Assembly: GCA_035297145.1 (NCBI GenBank)
Contig: DATGZN010000030.1
Span: 1-64,000 of the forward strand
DNA length: 64,000 nt
Origin: QHXW01 sp035297145
GTDB lineage: Bacteria > Acidobacteriota > Terriglobia > Bryobacterales > Bryobacteraceae
Direction: 5' to 3'
Shown here piece by piece: positions 26,818 through 34,882 of the stretch. The notes beneath the pieces are model-generated. The model was not told the origin of the DNA and made no database searches. It saw nothing but the letters and a program-made list of their open reading frames with translations. Within the stretch, counting starts at the first letter, position 1. Each line of letters starts with the position of its first letter. The position numbers and the translations under genes were made by a program.

Positions 26818-26896
26818 TCTGTGTCCCGTAAACACCATTCGCATCGCGTTTTGATTGAGTGACAAACGGTTGGCCTAAGGTCTCTTATGGGAAGGA

Positions 26897-27205
26897 GTGT
26901 CTATCAGTTTTCCGGAACATCTGTGGACGGGCCAGCGACACGCCCAGCAGATCGTGGTCCGGATTACGGCTCGATGGGTTCTTTCATCATTCACAACAAG
27001 AGGCTCGGCAGGGAGGTGGCCAATTTCCGTAAAAAGCTCGTTCCGACTTGACGAAATCCTTGAAACCCTGCGGACGGCGGAAATTTCCTACCTCGACCGT
27101 CGGGCGGTCCAAAAACGCTTTGGCGTGCGCCAACAACGCGATCGAGGGTGCCCGGCCTCCGGGTCGGGAACGCTGCTGCGGTCCTCCGGCAGGCCTTAAT
27201 CGCGT
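26897..27205 (+). pseudogene. Frameshifted remnant of a small DNA-binding-like protein
   Basis: One frame reads RLDEILETLRTAEISYLDRRA and VQKRFGVRQQR, which has the look of a helix-turn-helix unit of a small regulator. From about 27130 the plausible continuation (PGLRVGNAAAVLRQALIACLE) is in another frame, as after an indel. The upstream part (from 26929) has no convincing start. I read it as a decayed gene. The assignment is weak and a non-coding stretch is equally possible. Confidence 0.3.
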
Positions 27206-27252
27206 GTCTGGAAGGAAGCGGCTGCATCCGTTCGCTAAGTTTCGCGAATTCG

Positions 27253-27525
27253 CTATTCGCCATCAAATGGTTTTCGTGGCTTTGGTTCCTGAACGGCGGC
27301 TTCGAATACGACTTCGGCCTGAAGGAGCAATGCGGGAAGCGCTTCGTTCCGGGCAGGCTGACCCAACATCCATGCATCAGAATTCACTGCGCGTGCGCAG
27401 CACTCGCCCGCGTCATTCTCATAAATATGAACGATGAGGCCGGTGTCATGCTGGACACAACGGGCGTCGCGAAGCATGGTCCACTGGCGTTCCCAATCCT
27501 CTTTAATGATGTTATCAGCGCTCAT
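27253..27525 (-). CDS. Hypothetical small protein
   Basis: A 90-residue protein, MSADNIIKEDWERQWTMLRD at its start, then GLIVHIYENDAGECCARAVN and a hydrophobic, Glu-rich end. I do not recognise it. It has the composition of a folded acidic protein and no frame on the other strand here is better, but no ribosome site is obvious. Its ATG overlaps that of a small plus-strand ORF, so the pair would be divergent. Confidence 0.4.
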   Translation of the reverse strand: MSADNIIKEDWERQWTMLRDARCVQHDTGLIVHIYENDAGECCARAVNSDAWMLGQPARNEALPALLLQAEVVFEAAVQEPKPRKPFDGE

Positions 27526-27676
27526 GCGTTCTATAGATAGCGAAGTCGGACATAGAGGTCAAAGGAAAACCGACAGCCGAAAAGCTCGGGCGCTGGCCTA
27601 CGTCGAAACCGTGGCGGCCGAGATGCACCGCAAGCGGGATAAGATCCGCGAGATGACGCAGAACTGCTGGCTATAA
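27524..27676 (+). CDS. Hypothetical small basic protein
   Basis: A 50-residue ORF ending KRDKIREMTQNCWL, with a basic start (RGQRKTDSRKARALAYVETV). A strong rho-independent terminator follows 24 bp after its stop, which is the main reason to believe in it. No family recognised. The start is unsure. Confidence 0.4.
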   Translation: MRSIDSEVGHRGQRKTDSRKARALAYVETVAAEMHRKRDKIREMTQNCWL

Positions 27677-27700
27677 GGCGCGGCGCCTCCCGTACAATCG

Positions 27701-27729
27701 GGGCGGCTCCTTCGGGGCCGCCCTTTTTT
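27701..27729 (+). terminator. Rho-independent terminator
   Basis: GGGCGGC (27701-27707) pairs with GCCGCCC (27717-27723) across a 9-base loop, followed by six T residues (27724-27729). It ends transcription from the left on the plus strand. Confidence 0.85.
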
Positions 27730-27789
27730 CGTTTGGGCATTCGTATGATCGTGTTTTTCGGGGCTGCGTAGATGCTTGCCTGGACTAAG

Positions 27790-28038
27790 TCAACTATCCG
27801 CCACGCTGCAACCGCCTCTTCTGTTGCTTTCCCTCTTGCCACCATTCCTCCGAGCCGTCTGCCCGCTCAATGGCTGGTCCTCTGTCACTGTGTAGTTGAC
27901 CGAACCTCCACCATTCTCTACCGCCATCGGGGTATAAGACGGCGGGGCCGTCTTCGCGGTGCAGGAGGCCGTCGAGATACCATCGCCGAGTGCCGTCGGG
28001 ATATACACCCTGTTTTCAGCTGGCACCTGCGACTTCAT
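27790..28038 (-). CDS. Hypothetical small protein with strong ribosome site
   Basis: An 82-residue ORF starting MKSQVPAENRVYIPTALGDG, with AGGAGG five bases before the ATG, the best ribosome site in this part of the island. The sequence has two Cys in the first half and a Gly-Arg-rich C terminus (RRNGGKRESNRRGGC). No family recognised and no signal peptide. The TGA of an upstream ORF shares its A with this ATG (TGATG), so the two may be coupled. Confidence 0.45.
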   Translation of the reverse strand: MKSQVPAENRVYIPTALGDGISTASCTAKTAPPSYTPMAVENGGGSVNYTVTEDQPLSGQTARRNGGKRESNRRGGCSVADS

Positions 28039-28253
28039 CAAACCCTCCTGTCGATAACTATAGCCCTTACACTTCCAGCGTGATCCGGCAGGAGATTCGT
28101 TACCTTGACTATAGTCAAGTCGTTCCAGGAAATGGGGAGCGGCGGAGTACAAAAAGAAGCCCCCGGTGGTTTAGGTCCGGGGGACGGAAGGTGATAGTTA
28201 CCTTTCCCATGAAACTCTCCAGAGCCCCTGTTCTTATAGGTTGTCGTCGTCAT
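28038..28253 (-). CDS. Possible small protein coupled to the gene at 28038
   Basis: A 71-residue ORF whose stop overlaps the next ATG by one base (TGATG). It reads GNYHLPSPGPKPP and LTIVKVTNLLPDHAGSVRAI. I do not recognise it. The only support is the overlap and the common strand; its own ribosome site (GGGGAACGG) is distant. Confidence 0.25.
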   Translation of the reverse strand: MTTTTYKNRGSGEFHGKGNYHLPSPGPKPPGASFCTPPLPISWNDLTIVKVTNLLPDHAGSVRAIVIDRRV

Positions 28254-28298
28254 CCGCGGCCGTTCCCCGATTCTGCGGTATGGGTACTAAGGAAGGGT

Positions 28299-28433
28299 TA
28301 AGGATGGTTCCATCCTTAGGCTGCCGGGGCGGGAGCAGGTGTCCCGCTATTTCCCGGCACTTGGAAGAACTACGATTTGCCCTTCGCGGGATGGTGCCAT
28401 CCCCTACGCCGAAGCGGGATCATGGTGACCCGC
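28299..28433. repeat. Cluster of four related palindromes
   Basis: Four 19-20 bp palindromes lie in 135 bp just past the 3' end of the integrase: TAAGGATGGTTCCATCCTTA (28299-28318), GCGGGAGCAGGTGTCCCGC (28329-28347), GCGGGATGGTGCCATCCCC (28386-28404) and GCGGGATCATGGTGACCCGC (28414-28433). They share a GGGA...GGTG.C...CCC plan and would form hairpins in RNA or single-stranded DNA. Candidates are REP-like dispersed hairpins, integrase arm sites, or a transcription attenuation region. The 230-bp stretch 28254-28485 that holds them shows no gene. Confidence 0.6.
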
Positions 28434-28485
28434 AAGCTTTCGGCTTCGAAGCGAGGGCAAAGGGGAGCTGGTGCGCGCGGAGGGC

Positions 28486-29667
28486 CTACTCCTCTGGTTC
28501 CGTGGGCGGCTCGCTTTTCTTCGCCTTCTTCCGCCTTATGTTGATCGCAGAGGCGTCGAGGCTGTTCTTGAGGTGGGAAGCGTAGTATTTCTCGATCATC
28601 TCGACGCTGGTGCGGCAGTTCTTCGCGATCTGGTAAATGTCCGCGCCTTCCATGAGACGCAGGCAGATGTAGGTGTGCCGCAGGCTGTAGGCCGTGCGGG
28701 GTTGTCCCTCGCGGTCTTTCTTGAGGCCTTCTTCGTCCAGGATGGTGTTGAAGAGTTGCCGGTGGGTCTTTGGGAAAATCACATCGGTCGGCTGCGGCTT
28801 GTTCCTCTCGACTAGTCTCTGGAAAGGCTTTACGGCCCCGCTGGTGCTCTTGCAATAGCCGACACCGCGTTTGCCCCTGACCTCGATCTCAAGGATGGTT
28901 TCCTTGCTGCCCTCGTCCTCGACGATCTTCACATCGCGATATTCAAGGTGGTTCGCCTCATCCGGCCGCAGGCCGGTATTGGCCATGAACAGGACGTAGT
29001 CGTGAAGCTGTTCGGATTCCCATTTGTAGCGGGGATTTTTCGGATTCCGCGCCCGTCGCCGGGTGGCATCATAGAGCTTCTTGTATTCCTCCGGGGAAAA
29101 CCACGCACGGTGCGAGATTTTTCCGGATGCCCGATAGGGCTCGGAGAGATCCGGAAGCCGATCCAGCCATCGGTGGCGCACGGCGGCTTTGAGGGTTTGC
29201 CGCAGAACGACGATTTCCTGGTGCATGGTGCTCCGGGCTGGCGGTTTTCCGTATTCCTTCACCGCTTCCTCGTGGCGATGAATGCGGTACTCCTGTATCT
29301 GGCCGGGCGTGATCTCGGAAAGTCCCATGTCGCCAAAGAAGGGCAGCAAATGAAGCCGGAGGCGAGTGCTGTGGCCTAAAACGTACTCGGCATTACGTTG
29401 GCCCTCGGTGATGATCTGGTATTCGCGCTCGAATTGCACAGCGGCTTCGCGAAAGGTTTTTTCGTCGCGTATTTCGCCGTTGCGGGCCTTGCCGCGCAAC
29501 TCCAGATACCAGTCCTCGGCGAAGTCCTTGGCCTTGGCCAGGCTGTCTTCCTTGGTGGAAACCCGCCGGTTCTTGCCGGCGAGGTAGGTGGCACATTGCC
29601 AGCGACTGCTGTTGTCCCGTCTATAGACGTGGACCTTGCCGCCGAGAATTGTGTGTTTCTCTGGCAT
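28486..29667 (-). CDS. Tyrosine recombinase (island integrase)
   Basis: A 393-residue phage-type integrase. An N-terminal arm/SAM-like region (DFAEDWYLELRGKARNG; LHLLPFFGDMGLSEITPGQI) precedes the catalytic domain, with Arg in NTGLRPDEANHL, RHTYICLRL near residue 330 and the nucleophile Tyr in EMIEKYYASHL near 361. The gene points away from a broken tRNA-Leu gene 127 bp upstream, the usual setting for the integrase of a genomic island. The tRNA promoter reads toward it and might help express it. Confidence 0.9.
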   Translation of the reverse strand: MPEKHTILGGKVHVYRRDNSSRWQCATYLAGKNRRVSTKEDSLAKAKDFAEDWYLELRGKARNGEIRDEKTFREAAVQFEREYQIITEGQRNAEYVLGHSTRLRLHLLPFFGDMGLSEITPGQIQEYRIHRHEEAVKEYGKPPARSTMHQEIVVLRQTLKAAVRHRWLDRLPDLSEPYRASGKISHRAWFSPEEYKKLYDATRRRARNPKNPRYKWESEQLHDYVLFMANTGLRPDEANHLEYRDVKIVEDEGSKETILEIEVRGKRGVGYCKSTSGAVKPFQRLVERNKPQPTDVIFPKTHRQLFNTILDEEGLKKDREGQPRTAYSLRHTYICLRLMEGADIYQIAKNCRTSVEMIEKYYASHLKNSLDASAINIRRKKAKKSEPPTEPEE

Positions 29668-29793
29668 CGCGCTTTACGGAGCGGAAACGGCCAAACTGTG
29701 CAACACTTGTGTAAGTATATCACAAGGGTTGTTGTTTTGCGCATGTCGATGAATTTAGGTGGCTTAGCATGCACGATAATTCTTGTTTGTATG

Positions 29794-29833
29794 ATTTTGA
29801 GTCCCGTGCGTCTGCCAGTTCCGCCACTCCAGC
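29794..29833 (-). tRNA. 5' half of tRNA-Leu(CAA), island junction
   Basis: Read on the minus strand from 29833: acceptor GCTGGAG, TG, D arm GCGGAACTGGCAGACGC, then ACGGGACTCAAAATC, giving anticodon CAA in the loop CTCAAAA. The following bases (ATACAAAC) do not pair back to close the anticodon stem, and no variable arm, T arm or 3' end follows. So only the first 40 or so bases remain. This fits integration in the anticodon loop or stem; the rest of the gene should sit at the left end of the island. Confidence 0.7.
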
Positions 29834-29850
29834 TTCGCGATTTCGCATTC

Positions 29851-29859
29851 AGTATAGCA
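29851..29859 (-). promoter_or_regulatory. Extended -10 promoter of the tRNA-Leu gene
   Basis: On the minus strand TGCTATACT is an extended -10 element about 18 bases before the tRNA 5' end. It suggests that the 5' half kept its native promoter, and it faces the integrase. Confidence 0.5.
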
Positions 29860-29937
29860 TCCGGACCTTTTCCGGCCGGACTCGGTTCGACGGAACTCCT
29901 GGCGCACAAGGTTCGCAAATTCACAGCGAGGTGTGGT

Positions 29938-30080
29938 GTGTGAACACCCTGGAACGACCTTCGATACGTGCTGCTGCCCCCGCTGGCTGCGACCGCGGTT
30001 TTGCCATCGGCGCGATCCTGGCTCTGGCGTTGGGCAGGAGGAAGACCAGCCGGGACACGGTCAATCCGTGGTCATCCCAA
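29938..30080 (+). pseudogene. Internally deleted remnant of an ADOP permease
   Basis: The DNA matches the first part of the permease at 32375 (RYAF-type start, then RGFAIGAILALALG) and then jumps to the part encoding EEDQPGHDQSVV. Relative to 32375 a piece equivalent to about 32471-32792 is missing. It has stops and no continuation. It is a decayed extra copy of the downstream permease, lying just outside the island junction. Confidence 0.75.
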
Positions 30081-30119
30081 GGCAGAAGCGGGCTGCGGAC
30101 AATACTGCTCTAATTCGTG

Positions 30120-30148
30120 TTGACAACTTTCGAAGGGTGGATTAACAT
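30120..30148 (+). promoter_or_regulatory. Sigma-70 promoter of the leader peptide/GT41 cassette
   Basis: TTGACA (30120-30125), 17-bp spacer, TAACAT (30143-30148). The predicted start is near 30155, leaving about 68 bases of leader before the peptide ATG at 30223. Confidence 0.6.
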
Positions 30149-30222
30149 CCGTGGGTCACTTGTGAAAGTGAGTCCTGAGTGCAGTGGTTTCTTGACATAC
30201 AGCATGAAGCAGGGAGTGAATC

Positions 30223-30369
30223 ATGAACAAAGACAAGAAGGATAGCAAACGCAAACAGAATCCGAAAAGCAAGCAATCCGTTGTCCGCAAACCGGATGAA
30301 ACCGAACTGACCGACGAACAACTCACCAAGGTCGCCGGCGGCGCAAGAAGAACCGGGGGCCTGTCGTAA
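30223..30369 (+). CDS. Double-glycine leader-type short peptide (possible RiPP precursor)
   Basis: A 48-residue ORF. It is Lys-rich at the start (MNKDKKDSKRKQNPKSKQ), then carries ETELTDEQLTKVAGG, the EL..xQL.KVxGG form of leader peptides cut after Gly-Gly. Only ARRTGGLS follows, so a core of eight residues would be released. AGGGAG stands seven bases before the ATG and a good promoter lies upstream. The next gene, 19 bp downstream, is a TPR/SPINDLY glycosyltransferase. Secretion by a C39 transporter and modification are inferred; no such transporter is next door. It could also be a non-precursor protein with a chance GG. Confidence 0.6.
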   Translation: MNKDKKDSKRKQNPKSKQSVVRKPDETELTDEQLTKVAGGARRTGGLS

Positions 30370-30388
30370 ATCCACCCTCGATGGTGGT

Positions 30389-32293
30389 GTGAATCTCTGC
30401 GCGGCTGCTTTCCCGTGGAACCCTAGTCCAGCCGGCAAGTGGAGGGGTTTGTCCGCCGCCGAGGCAAACGGGCAGAAGCGGGCTTATGCGGCTGCTCACT
30501 GCCTCTACACCAACGGGCGACTCAGCGCCGCTGAGGCCGCGCTCCGGCGAATCCTGGTCCTCCACCCAAAGGATTTCGACGCGCTTTTGCTTCTTGCGGC
30601 GATTCACTGCGGGAAAGATCAGGCGAAACGCGCCGAAATCCTGTCGCGCCGGGCGGTCGCCTCGAAGCCGAGTTCTCCCATCGCGCAGCACCGCCTCGGC
30701 GTCGCATTCCAGAAGCAAAAGTGCTACGAGAAGGCGGCGAGGTGCTTTCGCCGGGCGCTCGCGCTTGATCCGTGCTTCGCCGAGGCCCACCTTGATCTCG
30801 GGCATGCGCTTTACGAACAGGGGCACCTCGACCAGGCCGTAAAGAGCTTCCACCGCGCGCTCGCAATCAATCCTGCGGTGGCCCAAGCCCACTACCGTCT
30901 GGGCAACGCGTTCTGGAATCAGGGACAGATCGCAGCGGCGATGGAGTGTTACCGCCGCGCCATCGCTCTCAAACCCGATTATGCGGCCGCCCTCAGCAAT
31001 CTCGCTTTCACGATGAACTACGACGCCGAAGCGAGCCGCTCGGACATCTACGCAGCGCATCGTGCCCGGGCCGCAGTGTTTCCGCCACTTGAGGTTTTCG
31101 GCCGCACCTATCCGAACGACCGCAGGCCTGAGCGGCGTTTGCGAATCGGCTACGTCTCGGGCGACTTCTGCGAACACTCCGTCAGCTATTTCTTCGAGCC
31201 GCTCGTTGCGTCGCACAACCACTCTGAAGTCGAGGTGTTCGCTTACAGCTCGCTCAACCAGGCCGAAGAGGACGAGACCACTGCCCGGCTGCGGTCGCTT
31301 GCAGATCGCTGGATTTCCATCTGCCGCTGTGACGACCAGCATGCCGCGGAGCAAATTCACGCGGATCGTATCGATATCCTGGTCGACCTCGGAGGCTACA
31401 CGACGCGAAGCCGCCTCGCTATCTTCGCTCTGAAGCCTGCGCCGGTGCAGGTCGCGTGGCTGGGATATCTCAACACCACTGGGCTTCGGGCGATGGACTA
31501 TCGCATCACCGATGAGATCGCCGATCCGGCGGGAGAGACGGATCAGTTCAATAGTGAGACGCTAGTCCGTCTGCGGCCGCCCTTCCTCTGCTATCGTCCG
31601 TTCGATCACGCGCCACCGGTTTCCGCGCTGCCGGCGCACCGGGCAGGGCACGTGACGTTCGGCTCATTCAACGACCTTCCAAAGCTGACGCCGGGTGTCA
31701 TCAAGCTGTGGGCAAGACTGTTGCACGCGGTCCGCGGCTCGCGCCTCATCATCAAGACGGAGCAGATGCGGGACGCCCCGACCGCGGGCCAGTTGCGCAG
31801 CCGATTCGCCGATGAAGGTATAGCGCCCGAGCGGATTGACCTTCTGGCGTGGCGGGCTAGGACCGTACATCACCTTGCGCGCTACGGACTTGTCGACGTC
31901 GCGCTTGATCCCTTCCCCTTCAACGGCGTGACCACGACGTGCGAGGCGCTATGGATGGGTGTGCCGGTGGTGACGCTGCTCGGCGACCGGCCCTATGCCC
32001 GTGTCGGCGCGAGCTTACTCGCCTCGGTCGGGCTTCAGGAGTTTGTCGCGGAAGACCCGGAATCCTATGTGGAAACGGCCGCCAGCCTCGCGGACGATCT
32101 TTCCCGTCTGACGGAATTGCGGCTCGGATTGCGCGATCGGATGCGTGCGTCACCACTTTGTGACGGAGCGGGGTTCGCTCGCACCATAGAGCAGGCCTAT
32201 CGCCGCATGTGGCAAAACTGGTGCGCGCAACGGCCGTCGCCCGACGAAAAACTCGGGGACAGTTCCACTCAAGGCGGACATTGTCAAAGATAG
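30389..32293 (+). CDS. TPR / O-GlcNAc transferase-like protein (SPINDLY, GT41)
   Basis: A 634-residue protein. Residues 20-205 are TPR repeats (LGHALYEQGHLDQAVKSFHR, LGNAFWNQGQIAAAMECYRR); residues 240-600 are a GT41 domain (RIGYVSGDF, VDLGGYTTRSRLAIF, APVQVAWLGYLNTTG, GSFNDLPKLTPGVI, LDPFPFNGVTTTCEALWMG). Such enzymes put sugar on Ser/Thr of proteins. GTG start at 30389, 19 bp after the peptide gene. The tight placement suggests the peptide, or proteins of a related kind, as substrate (inference). The ADOP permease follows after 81 bp. Confidence 0.85.
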   Translation: MNLCAAAFPWNPSPAGKWRGLSAAEANGQKRAYAAAHCLYTNGRLSAAEAALRRILVLHPKDFDALLLLAAIHCGKDQAKRAEILSRRAVASKPSSPIAQHRLGVAFQKQKCYEKAARCFRRALALDPCFAEAHLDLGHALYEQGHLDQAVKSFHRALAINPAVAQAHYRLGNAFWNQGQIAAAMECYRRAIALKPDYAAALSNLAFTMNYDAEASRSDIYAAHRARAAVFPPLEVFGRTYPNDRRPERRLRIGYVSGDFCEHSVSYFFEPLVASHNHSEVEVFAYSSLNQAEEDETTARLRSLADRWISICRCDDQHAAEQIHADRIDILVDLGGYTTRSRLAIFALKPAPVQVAWLGYLNTTGLRAMDYRITDEIADPAGETDQFNSETLVRLRPPFLCYRPFDHAPPVSALPAHRAGHVTFGSFNDLPKLTPGVIKLWARLLHAVRGSRLIIKTEQMRDAPTAGQLRSRFADEGIAPERIDLLAWRARTVHHLARYGLVDVALDPFPFNGVTTTCEALWMGVPVVTLLGDRPYARVGASLLASVGLQEFVAEDPESYVETAASLADDLSRLTELRLGLRDRMRASPLCDGAGFARTIEQAYRRMWQNWCAQRPSPDEKLGDSSTQGGHCQR

Positions 32294-32374
32294 TCTCCGT
32301 CCATTTTTCAACCGGACAACGCTTGGGATGGAACTCCCGCCGCGTAGTATTCGTAATTCACCAGGAGGTGAAGT

Positions 32375-34807
32375 GTGGAAACACTTGGGAATGACCTTCG
32401 ATACGCTTTCCGCGCCCTGGCCCGCGACCGCGGTTTTGCCATCGTCGCTATCCTGACTCTGGCGCTGGGCATCGGCGCTAATACTGCCATCTTCTCCATC
32501 GTCAATAGCGTGCTACTGCGCCCGCTGGCCTACCGCGAGCCGGGACAGCTCGTGACCATCCGTGAGGTGGTTCCGTCGCTGAGTCATATCTACCCCACTC
32601 TTCCAGTCAACGCGTTGCATTTCGACGCGTGGCGCAAGCAATGCGCATCATTCGAATCGCTGGCCGAGATTGGATCGGGCACGCTCGACCTCACGGGCGC
32701 TGGTGAGCCCGTGCAACTTCACGCTGCTCTCGTTTCGGCGACTCTGTTCCACGTCCTCGGTGTCGAGCCCCGAATGGGCCGCAGTTTCCTCGAGGAGGAA
32801 GACCAGCCGGGACACGATCAATCCGTGGTTCTGACCGATTCCCTCTGGCGGAACCGCCTTGGCGCGGACCCATCCATTGTCGGCAAGAAAATCCGCCTCG
32901 ACGGCCTTCCCCACACGGTGGTGGGTGTGCTGCCTGCCTGGTTTCGATTTCCTCGTACCGAAACGCTGGGAGCATCTGGCGCTTTGGACGTACCGGCCGA
33001 CATTTTCAAACCAATTGCCATTAACTTGAAGGACACTTCGCCCGAGGGCGAGTTCAACTACAACGTGATCGCTCGCTTGAAGCACGGAGCCACCGAGGCA
33101 CGGGCATTGGCGGAACTCAACGTCGTGCAGGCCGGCATCGCCAAGAAGCTTCCTGAGAAGTTGGAATTGAAGGCCAAGCTGGAGCCGCTCGAAGAGGTCG
33201 TAGTGGGACCGGCGCGTCAAGGCCTGCTGGTTCTACTCAGTGCGGTTGGCGCCGTGCTGCTTATTGTTTGCGTGAATCTGGCTAATCTCCTGCTGGCACG
33301 GAGCGCCGGTCGCGCGCGCGAGTCCGCTATCCGGACCGCTTTGGGCGCGAGCCGTGCGCGGCTGCTGCGACAGGCCTTGACCGAGAGCCTTCTGCTCGCG
33401 ATCGCTGGTGGTGCGCTGGGAGTAGTCCTCGCCTATTGGGGTCTGGAATTGCTGGTAAAGGGAGCACCTTTAGATTTACCGCGTCTGGATGAAGTGCATT
33501 TGGATGGACGGGTGCTCACCTTTGCGCTCTTGATTTCGACAATAACTGGGCTGCTCTTCGGCATCCTTCCTGCTTGGCGGCTTTCGGGGGCGTCGCCACA
33601 GGACGCCCTGAAGGCGGGCAGCCACACCACCACCGAAGGAACTCGTGGTACGAGATTACGTGGGTTGCTGGTGAGCCTGGAGGTCGGCTTGAGCGCCGTA
33701 CTCCTGATTGCCGCTGGTCTGCTCACCACAAGCTTTGTCCGCCTTATGCAAGTCGATAAAGGCTTCACGACGGAAAGCGTGCTCGCCGTGGATGTGGCGC
33801 TGCCCGACTCCAAGTACGACAAGCAGGAGCAACGTGAGCAGTTCTACCAGCGCGCCGTCGCCGGTGTGGAATCACTCCCCGGCGTCCGTTCCGCGGCGGT
33901 CATCAATCAGCTGCCGCTCCAAGGGGAAATGTGGGTGGATATCGTCTGGCTGCCTGGCGACAACCGGCCCATGTTCGAGCGGCCGTTCGCCAACATGCGG
34001 TTCATCAGCCCGGGTTATTTCAAAACTCTCGGCATCCCTCTGCGTCGCGGACGAACGTTCGAACAGACCGACCGCGGCAAGAAGATGGCGATCATTTCGC
34101 AACGGGCGGCTGAGCGGCTGTGGCCCGGACAGGATCCTGTCGGGAGGCAGTTTGGCCACAACGAGAACGAAATGTACCAGGTGGCCGGAGTTGCCGCTGA
34201 TGTGCGCGTAAGCTTGCACCAGGATCCGGTCCTCATGGTTTACCTGCCGTACTGGGATCGCGCCCGGTCCAATGCATCCTTGGTCGTGCGAACGGCAATG
34301 GATTCGCGCGCTATCGCCGCGGCCGTGCGCGCCGAGATCTGGAAGATCGACCCCGAGGTGCCGGTTCCCGCCATGCGCACCATGGACCAGGTGGTGTCCG
34401 ATTCTGTTGGGCAACGGCGCTTCCAGATGTCGCTGCTGGCGTCTTTTGCCGCGGGCGCGTTGCTTCTGGCGAGTCTCGGAATCTACGGTGTGGTGTCGTA
34501 TTCGGTATCGCGCCGCCGCAACGAAATCGGCATTCGTATAGCTCTGGGTGCGCGCGGAGGCGACGTCTACCGCATGGTCCTCCGCCAGGGATTGGCGCCG
34601 GTTGCGCTGGGCCTGATTGCCGGAGTCGCCGTTGCACTAGCGGCCGGCCGGATTTTGAGCAGCCTCCTATTCCAAGTGAGCCCTACCGATCCGTTCACGA
34701 TTGGCGCCGTCACGATACTGCTAGCCGCAGTCGCCGTGGTTGCCTGCTCGGTTCCCGCGGTGCGCGCCATGCGCGTGGAGCCGATGAAGGCTCTGCGGTA
34801 CGAATAA
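32375..34807 (+). CDS. MacB/FtsX-type permease, ADOP family
   Basis: An 810-residue acidobacterial duplicated orphan permease. An N-terminal MacB-PCD block (LALGIGANTAIFSIVNSVLL), FtsX membrane segments (LLIVCVNLANLLLARSAGR, ALGVVLAYWGLELL), a central soluble part, and a second FtsX set (LASLGIYGVVSYSVSRRRNE, LALGARGGDVY). No ATPase gene is next to it, as is usual for this family. GTG start with AGGAGGTGAAGT upstream. A truncated copy of its start lies at 29938. Substrate unknown; peptides or lipids are common guesses. Confidence 0.88.
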   Translation: METLGNDLRYAFRALARDRGFAIVAILTLALGIGANTAIFSIVNSVLLRPLAYREPGQLVTIREVVPSLSHIYPTLPVNALHFDAWRKQCASFESLAEIGSGTLDLTGAGEPVQLHAALVSATLFHVLGVEPRMGRSFLEEEDQPGHDQSVVLTDSLWRNRLGADPSIVGKKIRLDGLPHTVVGVLPAWFRFPRTETLGASGALDVPADIFKPIAINLKDTSPEGEFNYNVIARLKHGATEARALAELNVVQAGIAKKLPEKLELKAKLEPLEEVVVGPARQGLLVLLSAVGAVLLIVCVNLANLLLARSAGRARESAIRTALGASRARLLRQALTESLLLAIAGGALGVVLAYWGLELLVKGAPLDLPRLDEVHLDGRVLTFALLISTITGLLFGILPAWRLSGASPQDALKAGSHTTTEGTRGTRLRGLLVSLEVGLSAVLLIAAGLLTTSFVRLMQVDKGFTTESVLAVDVALPDSKYDKQEQREQFYQRAVAGVESLPGVRSAAVINQLPLQGEMWVDIVWLPGDNRPMFERPFANMRFISPGYFKTLGIPLRRGRTFEQTDRGKKMAIISQRAAERLWPGQDPVGRQFGHNENEMYQVAGVAADVRVSLHQDPVLMVYLPYWDRARSNASLVVRTAMDSRAIAAAVRAEIWKIDPEVPVPAMRTMDQVVSDSVGQRRFQMSLLASFAAGALLLASLGIYGVVSYSVSRRRNEIGIRIALGARGGDVYRMVLRQGLAPVALGLIAGVAVALAAGRILSSLLFQVSPTDPFTIGAVTILLAAVAVVACSVPAVRAMRVEPMKALRYE

Positions 34808-34882
34808 TTGCCTCCTTTTCCCTGAACGAAACGTATTGTCTTTTGGCACCACTAATTCTAGGGAACTGCGCGGGGCGAAAGT

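Noticed and set aside
26737..27252. Tn3-type transposon around the resolvase
   Set aside because: No transposase and no terminal inverted repeats found; kept only as a resolvase with res-like repeats.
27531..27845. Minus-strand ORF of 104 codons over the terminator
   Set aside because: It crosses the terminator stem and is Ser/Arg-rich without motifs; the small plus-strand ORF fits better.
28299..28433. CRISPR array
   Set aside because: The palindromes differ in sequence, are unevenly spaced and have no spacer pattern; no cas gene is present.
29750..29860. Complete tRNA-Leu gene
   Set aside because: Only the 5' half can be read; no variable arm, T arm or acceptor 3' strand follows on the minus strand.
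30323..31360. Long minus-strand ORF (345 codons) opposite the GT41 gene
   Set aside because: It has no recognisable motifs and lies fully over a well-supported TPR/GT41 gene; high GC gives long shadow ORFs.
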